A stretch of 9,221 bases of DNA from a bacterium (GTDB lineage Bacteria; Sumerlaeota; Sumerlaeia; MVZB01). Both the position numbers and the translations under genes were made by a program. This document shows positions 6,298 to 9,221 of this stretch, in pieces. The stretch is from NCBI GenBank assembly GCA_023480605.1, contig JAMCWS010000322.1:1-9221 (forward strand). Reading direction: 5' to 3'. The notes beneath the pieces are model-generated. The model was not told where the DNA came from. It made no database searches and saw only the letters and a list, made by a program, of their open reading frames with translations. How positions within the stretch are numbered: position 1 is the first letter of the stretch; the number at the start of each line of letters is the position of its first letter.

Positions 6298-7512
6298 TCA
6301 GTGCTTCGACCACTCGACCTTTTTCAAGTCGATTCCCTCGTCGGCCATCTCCTTGAGCGGCGACATCTCGCGCAGGCGTCTGACGGTCCGCACCATCAGG
6401 TCGGCCACGTAATCCACCTCCTCGCGCGTCGTGAACCGGTGCAGGCCGAATCGGATCGAGGAATGGGCCAATTCGTCGTGGACGCCCAGGGCCTTGAGCA
6501 CATACGAAGGCTCCAGGCTGGCCGAGGTGCAGGCCGAGCCCGAGCTGACGGCGACGTCCTTGATGCCCATCAGCATCGACTCCCCCTCGACGTAGGCAAA
6601 AGAAACGTTCAGGTTGTTGGGCAGGCGATGCTCGAGCGAGCCGTTGACCGTCACGTCGGTCAGTTCGGTCGTCAGGCGCTGACGCAGGTGATCGCGCAGG
6701 GCGCGCAGGCGCGCGGCGTCGCTTTCGCGCTCGGCCAGGACGATCTCGGCCGCTTTGCCCAACCCGACGATTCCCGGCACGTTGAGAGTGCCCGAGCGCA
6801 TGCCGCGCTCGTGGCCGCCGCCGTCGATGATGGGATCCAAGCGCACGCGCGGATTGCGCCGCCGCACGTAGAGCGCCCCGATGCCCTTGGGGCCATACAT
6901 CTTGTGCGCCGAGATCGACAGCAGGTCGATGCCCATTTCCTGAACGTCGACCGGCTCATAAGCCAATCCCTGGACGGCGTCGCAGTGGAAGAAAATTCCT
7001 TTGGCCTTGCACAGGTGGCCGATTTCGCCGACGGGATTGAGCGTGCCGATTTCGTTGTTGGCCAGCATGATCGTCACGAGGATCGTGTCGTCTTCAATGG
7101 CGTTTTCGACGTCGGACGTCTTGACCAGCCCATCTTTCCCCACCGGCAGCCAGGTGACCCGGAAACCTTCTTTTTCGAGCCGTTTGCAACTGTCGAGCAC
7201 GGCCTTGTGCTCGATGACGCTGGTGATGATGTGGCGCCCCTTGTCGGCGAACATATGGGCGATGCCCTTGATGGCCAGGTTGTCCGACTCGGTGGCCCCG
7301 GAGGTGAAGACGATCTCCTTGGGACTGCAATTGACCAAGGCGGCAATCTGCTCGCGCCCCTTTTCAACGAGCGCCTCGGCCTCCCAGCCATAGCTGTGGT
7401 TGCGGCTGGCGGCGTTGCCGAAATGCTGGGTAAAGGTGGGCAGCATGGCTTCGACCACTCGTGGGTCGCAGGGGGTGGTGGCGTGGCTGTCCATATAGAT
7501 GGGAAGCTTCAT
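6298..7512 (-). CDS. iscS: Cysteine desulfurase IscS
   Basis: This PLP enzyme converts cysteine to alanine and passes the sulfur as a persulfide to IscU and other acceptors. At 404 residues it equals E. coli IscS in length. Visible motifs are the N-terminal YMDSHATTP, H102 (EHKAV), D178 (CDAVQ) for the PLP ring nitrogen, the PLP lysine K204 (SAHKMYGPKG), the acceptor cysteine C328 in the flexible loop SSGSACTSAS, and a C-terminal tail EGIDLKKVEWSKH like that of group I IscS, which docks IscU. The sequence is the IscS rather than the SufS/NifS subgroup. The ATG at 7512 has AAGGAG 10 nt upstream. It is the first gene of iscS-iscU-iscA-ispH; no iscR precedes it, and its leader of about 230 nt carries three tandem repeats. 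Confidence 0.97.
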   Translation of the reverse strand: MKLPIYMDSHATTPCDPRVVEAMLPTFTQHFGNAASRNHSYGWEAEALVEKGREQIAALVNCSPKEIVFTSGATESDNLAIKGIAHMFADKGRHIITSVIEHKAVLDSCKRLEKEGFRVTWLPVGKDGLVKTSDVENAIEDDTILVTIMLANNEIGTLNPVGEIGHLCKAKGIFFHCDAVQGLAYEPVDVQEMGIDLLSISAHKMYGPKGIGALYVRRRNPRVRLDPIIDGGGHERGMRSGTLNVPGIVGLGKAAEIVLAERESDAARLRALRDHLRQRLTTELTDVTVNGSLEHRLPNNLNVSFAYVEGESMLMGIKDVAVSSGSACTSASLEPSYVLKALGVHDELAHSSIRFGLHRFTTREEVDYVADLMVRTVRRLREMSPLKEMADEGIDLKKVEWSKH

Positions 7513-7591
7513 GGTTGAAAAACTCCTTTATCACGGCGGGCCGGCCTGGCCCCACACACTCGCCGGCCGTGCGCCGTGCGAAGGGTGTAAA

Positions 7592-7601
7592 TCACCGGTG
7601 A
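7592..7601. promoter_or_regulatory. Palindrome in the isc leader
   Basis: TCACCGGTGA is a perfect 10-bp palindrome 80 bp upstream of the iscS start and inside the predicted leader. It could be a small operator or an RNA hairpin seed. It has no similarity to the E. coli IscR site that I can see, and chance occurrence in GC-rich DNA is quite possible. Confidence 0.25.
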
Positions 7602-7625
7602 AAACAATCGGGGCGGCGATTCCTT

Positions 7626-7688
7626 CCGGCGCTTGCGGCCTCCGGGCCGGCGCTTGCGGCCTCCGGGCCGGCGCTTGCGGCCGCCGGG
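7626..7688. repeat. Three tandem copies of a 21-bp GC-rich repeat in the isc leader
   Basis: Units at 7626-7646, 7647-7667 and 7668-7688 follow each other without spacers. Copies one and two are identical and copy three differs at a single base (T to G at unit position 16). Each unit begins CCGGCGCTTGCGG. On the transcribed minus strand copies one and two carry GGAGG. The array is downstream of the promoter at 7749-7777 and about 115 bp before the iscS start, so it would be part of the mRNA leader and could form strong secondary structure. Because 21 is a multiple of three and the unit has no stop, several frames stay open, but none looks like a gene. Confidence 0.9.
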
Positions 7689-7748
7689 AGGCAATCCTGC
7701 GAGGTCGCGTATTTAGCGATTTTCGTGCCTCCACCTCCATCCCGATAG

Positions 7749-7777
7749 ATAATACAATGAAACCCAAATAATATCAA
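7749..7777 (-). promoter_or_regulatory. Candidate sigma-70 promoter for iscS-iscU-iscA-ispH
   Basis: On the minus strand TTGATA (7772-7777, 5 of 6) and TATTAT (7749-7754, 5 of 6) are spaced by 17 bp within an AT-rich island. Transcription would begin near 7742, giving a leader of about 230 nt before iscS. This is the best promoter match on this strand in the 444-bp gap between iscS and the divergent dehydrogenase gene. Confidence 0.6.
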
Positions 7778-7815
7778 CGATCAATATACCAAACCACGGC
7801 TCTCGTGGCGCATAA

Positions 7816-7831
7816 CCGGTCCGTGGACCGG
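7816..7831. promoter_or_regulatory. Candidate operator overlapping the dehydrogenase promoter
   Basis: CCGGTCC-GT-GGACCGG is an inverted repeat with perfect 7-bp arms and a 2-bp centre. It covers the -35 hexamer of the promoter at 7824-7853, a typical position for repressor binding. A smaller inverted repeat CCACG-5-CGTGG lies just upstream at 7794-7808. No regulator gene is in the window, so the binding protein is unknown. Confidence 0.45.
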
Positions 7832-7853
7832 GATGAATTCAACGTTATATAAT
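7824..7853 (+). promoter_or_regulatory. Candidate promoter for the alanine dehydrogenase family gene
   Basis: A perfect TATAAT at 7848-7853 is preceded after 18 bp by TGGACC (7824-7829, 4 of 6). Transcription would start near 7860, about 97 nt before the ATG at 7957. The promoter diverges from the isc promoter 47 bp to its left. Confidence 0.55.
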
Positions 7854-7956
7854 CCACTTTGGCAGATGAACTGGATGCTATCAGCCATGTAAAATAGAGA
7901 CGGGATCGGGAACGTAACGTCATCCCCGCGATTTGCGGAAAGGTTGGTCATCGATC

Positions 7957-8991
7957 ATGCAACTGCTGGTGCTGGATGCCCGCGCGATTGCCGATCTGCT
8001 CGAAATGCCCCGCGTCATCGAGGCCGTCGAAGCCGCATACCGCGCCTACGGCGAAAAGAGAGCCTGGATGCCGCCCAAGGTTTACCTGACCGTGCCCGAA
8101 GGGGATTTCCGCGCCATGCCGGCCTACCTTGCCGGCGACGCGCTGCCGTCCGCGGCCGGGCGCGACGATTTCCAGACGCCGCCGGCGGCAAACGGGGCCG
8201 CCGCCGGCGTCAAATGGGTCAACGTCCACCCCGGCAACCCCGCCCGCGGCGGCCTGCCGACGGTGATGGGCCTTATACTCCTGAGCGACCCCGCCACGGG
8301 CGCGCCGCTGGCCCTGCTCGACGGCACGCTTATCACGCGCTACCGGACGGGGGCGGCGGCGGCCGTCGCCACGCGCCACCTGGCGCGCCGCGACGCGCGG
8401 ACGCTGGGCCTTGTCGGCTGCGGAGGTCAAGGGGCCACGCACCTGCTGGCGCTGGCGTGCGTCATCCGGCCCGAGCGGGTCTGGCTGGCCGACGCGCGCC
8501 GCGAGGCCGCCGAGGGGCTCGCGCGGCGCTTCGCCCACCTGGGCTGCCGCGCCGCCGGCCTGGAAGAAGCCTGCGGGGCCGACGTGGTGACCACGATCAC
8601 CCCCTCGCGAACCCCGATCGTCCGCCGGGCCTGGCTGCGCGAGGGGTGCCACATTAACGCCATGGGGGCCGATGCCCCCGGCAAGCAGGAACTGGACCTG
8701 GACGTCCTGCGCGACGCCCGGATTATCGTCGACGATTGGGACCAGGCTTCGCATTCGGGTGAGATCAACGTCGCCGTCGCCCGTGGGTTGATCACGGGTC
8801 CGTTGCCGACTCTGCCCGATGTCATCTGCGCCGCCGCACCCGGCCGAACCGACGAGCGCCAGATCACCGTTTTCGACTCGACCGGCCTGGCCATCCAGGA
8901 TTTGGCCGTGGCGCGATACGTATATAATGAGGCCTGCCGGCGGGGTCTGGGGCAAAGGATCGAATTCGCGATCGAGGCACGCGCACAGTAG
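7957..8991 (+). CDS. Alanine dehydrogenase, archaeal type (ornithine cyclodeaminase/mu-crystallin family)
   Basis: The 344-residue product is a cytosolic NAD(P)-dependent enzyme of the OCD/mu-crystallin family. Family marks are MPPKVYL with K41, the R52 segment FRAMPAYL, VKWVNVHPGNP with K86, LALLDGTLITRYRTGAAAAVA (116-136, in two overlapping blocks), the nucleotide-binding loop GCGGQG at 154-159, HINAMGADAPGKQELD with D239 near the catalytic Asp of ornithine cyclodeaminase, SGEINVAV, and FDSTGLAIQD at 306-315. From memory this wording is closest to the alanine dehydrogenase of Archaeoglobus, which interconverts alanine and pyruvate plus ammonia; ornithine cyclodeaminase or another imino-acid reductase remains possible. 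Residues 61-83 look like an insertion of about 20 residues compared with that enzyme. The ATG at 7957 follows GGAAAGG at 13 nt; a TTG at 7933 would add eight residues with no family support. Confidence 0.88.
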   Translation: MQLLVLDARAIADLLEMPRVIEAVEAAYRAYGEKRAWMPPKVYLTVPEGDFRAMPAYLAGDALPSAAGRDDFQTPPAANGAAAGVKWVNVHPGNPARGGLPTVMGLILLSDPATGAPLALLDGTLITRYRTGAAAAVATRHLARRDARTLGLVGCGGQGATHLLALACVIRPERVWLADARREAAEGLARRFAHLGCRAAGLEEACGADVVTTITPSRTPIVRRAWLREGCHINAMGADAPGKQELDLDVLRDARIIVDDWDQASHSGEINVAVARGLITGPLPTLPDVICAAAPGRTDERQITVFDSTGLAIQDLAVARYVYNEACRRGLGQRIEFAIEARAQ

Positions 8992-9010
8992 GGCTCAGGA
9001 TCTTATTTGG

Positions 9011-9210
9011 TTATCATTATCGTTATCGTAATCGATTGCGAATACCAACCGATCGCGTCTCAAGCCTTCGCCAATCCGCCCCCGACCATCTCATCATCGT
9101 GCTCGCGTTCGCCGTCATTCCCGTATCCGTGGACGATCACGAACGCGCGCGCAAACGATCACGATAACGGTCACGAAAAACAATCGATTACGATCACGAT
9201 CACGTAAACG
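9011..9210. repeat. Degenerate 6-bp repeats in inverted arrangement, no gene
   Basis: The left block (9011-9034) reads TTATCA, TTATCG, TTATCG, TAATCG. The right block (about 9134-9210) has the opposite polarity with units such as ATCACG, ATAACG, GTCACG. The ends of the two blocks are exact inverse copies: CGTAATCGATTG at 9027-9038 and CAATCGATTACG at 9181-9192, with further imperfect pairing outside them and 142 bp between. The spacer holds no credible coding region. The array begins 19 bp after the dehydrogenase stop and could fold as a large 3' hairpin, or be a dispersed intergenic repeat. Confidence 0.6.
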
Positions 9211-9221
9211 AAAGAGAACCT

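Noticed and set aside
6202..7518. 438-codon plus-strand frame opposite iscS
   Set aside because: iscS is unambiguous on the minus strand with all catalytic residues; the opposite frame is a shadow.
7626..7688. CRISPR-like array
   Set aside because: The units abut with no spacers and there are no cas genes, so this is a plain tandem repeat.
7509..7767. Small minus-strand open frames across the 21-bp repeats, one ending in an ATGA overlap with the iscS start
   Set aside because: They begin with TTG without a properly spaced ribosome site, some begin upstream of the predicted transcription start, and they stay open because the repeat unit is a multiple of three without stops. The Arg/Pro/Gly-rich translation is a product of the repeat.
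9007..9207. Plus-strand 66-codon frame after the dehydrogenase (begins MVIIIVIVID)
   Set aside because: Its composition simply reflects the hexamer repeats, and there is no ribosome site or family resemblance.

Overview
The window is GC-rich (roughly 60%) bacterial chromosomal DNA. It reads as ordinary core metabolism and housekeeping, with no mobile elements, CRISPR arrays or RNA genes that I can see. An OmpA-type peptidoglycan-binding lipoprotein points to a cell with an outer membrane. A short (class III-like) hybrid-cluster protein with a strict-anaerobe type cysteine motif points to an anaerobic or microaerophilic life. IspH shows use of the MEP isoprenoid pathway. IspH is of the cyanobacterial/plant type and the amino-acid dehydrogenase is of the archaeal alanine dehydrogenase type, so the lineage cannot be named from this window.

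Layout, left to right. (1) The last 25 codons of an unidentified plus-strand gene, then a strong GC-rich hairpin at the convergent junction. (2) On the minus strand, hcp (164-1462), with its own promoter in an AT-rich leader, downstream of an unrecognised 360-residue protein (1684-2766). (3) A divergent intergenic region with a candidate promoter on each strand, then a plus-strand glycine-zipper/OmpA lipoprotein gene (3046-3768) closed by a classic hairpin plus T-tract. (4) A minus-strand cluster read iscS-iscU-iscA-ispH (7512 down to 3889), driven from a near-consensus promoter at 7749-7777. (5) A plus-strand alanine dehydrogenase/ornithine cyclodeaminase family gene (7957-8991) with a promoter that overlaps a perfect inverted repeat. 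(6) A gene-free tail (8992-9221) of degenerate 6-bp repeats in inverted arrangement.

The coherent unit is the isc cluster. IscS takes sulfur from cysteine, IscU builds the Fe-S cluster, IscA carries Fe/Fe-S, and the last gene encodes IspH, a [4Fe-4S] enzyme and so a plausible client. IscR, HscA, HscB and ferredoxin are not in the window. The least explained items are the 360-residue protein, the three 21-bp tandem repeats in the isc leader, the palindrome at the dehydrogenase promoter, the Asp-to-Ser change in the OmpA domain and the terminal repeat array. I saw no convincing undescribed defence or mobile system.
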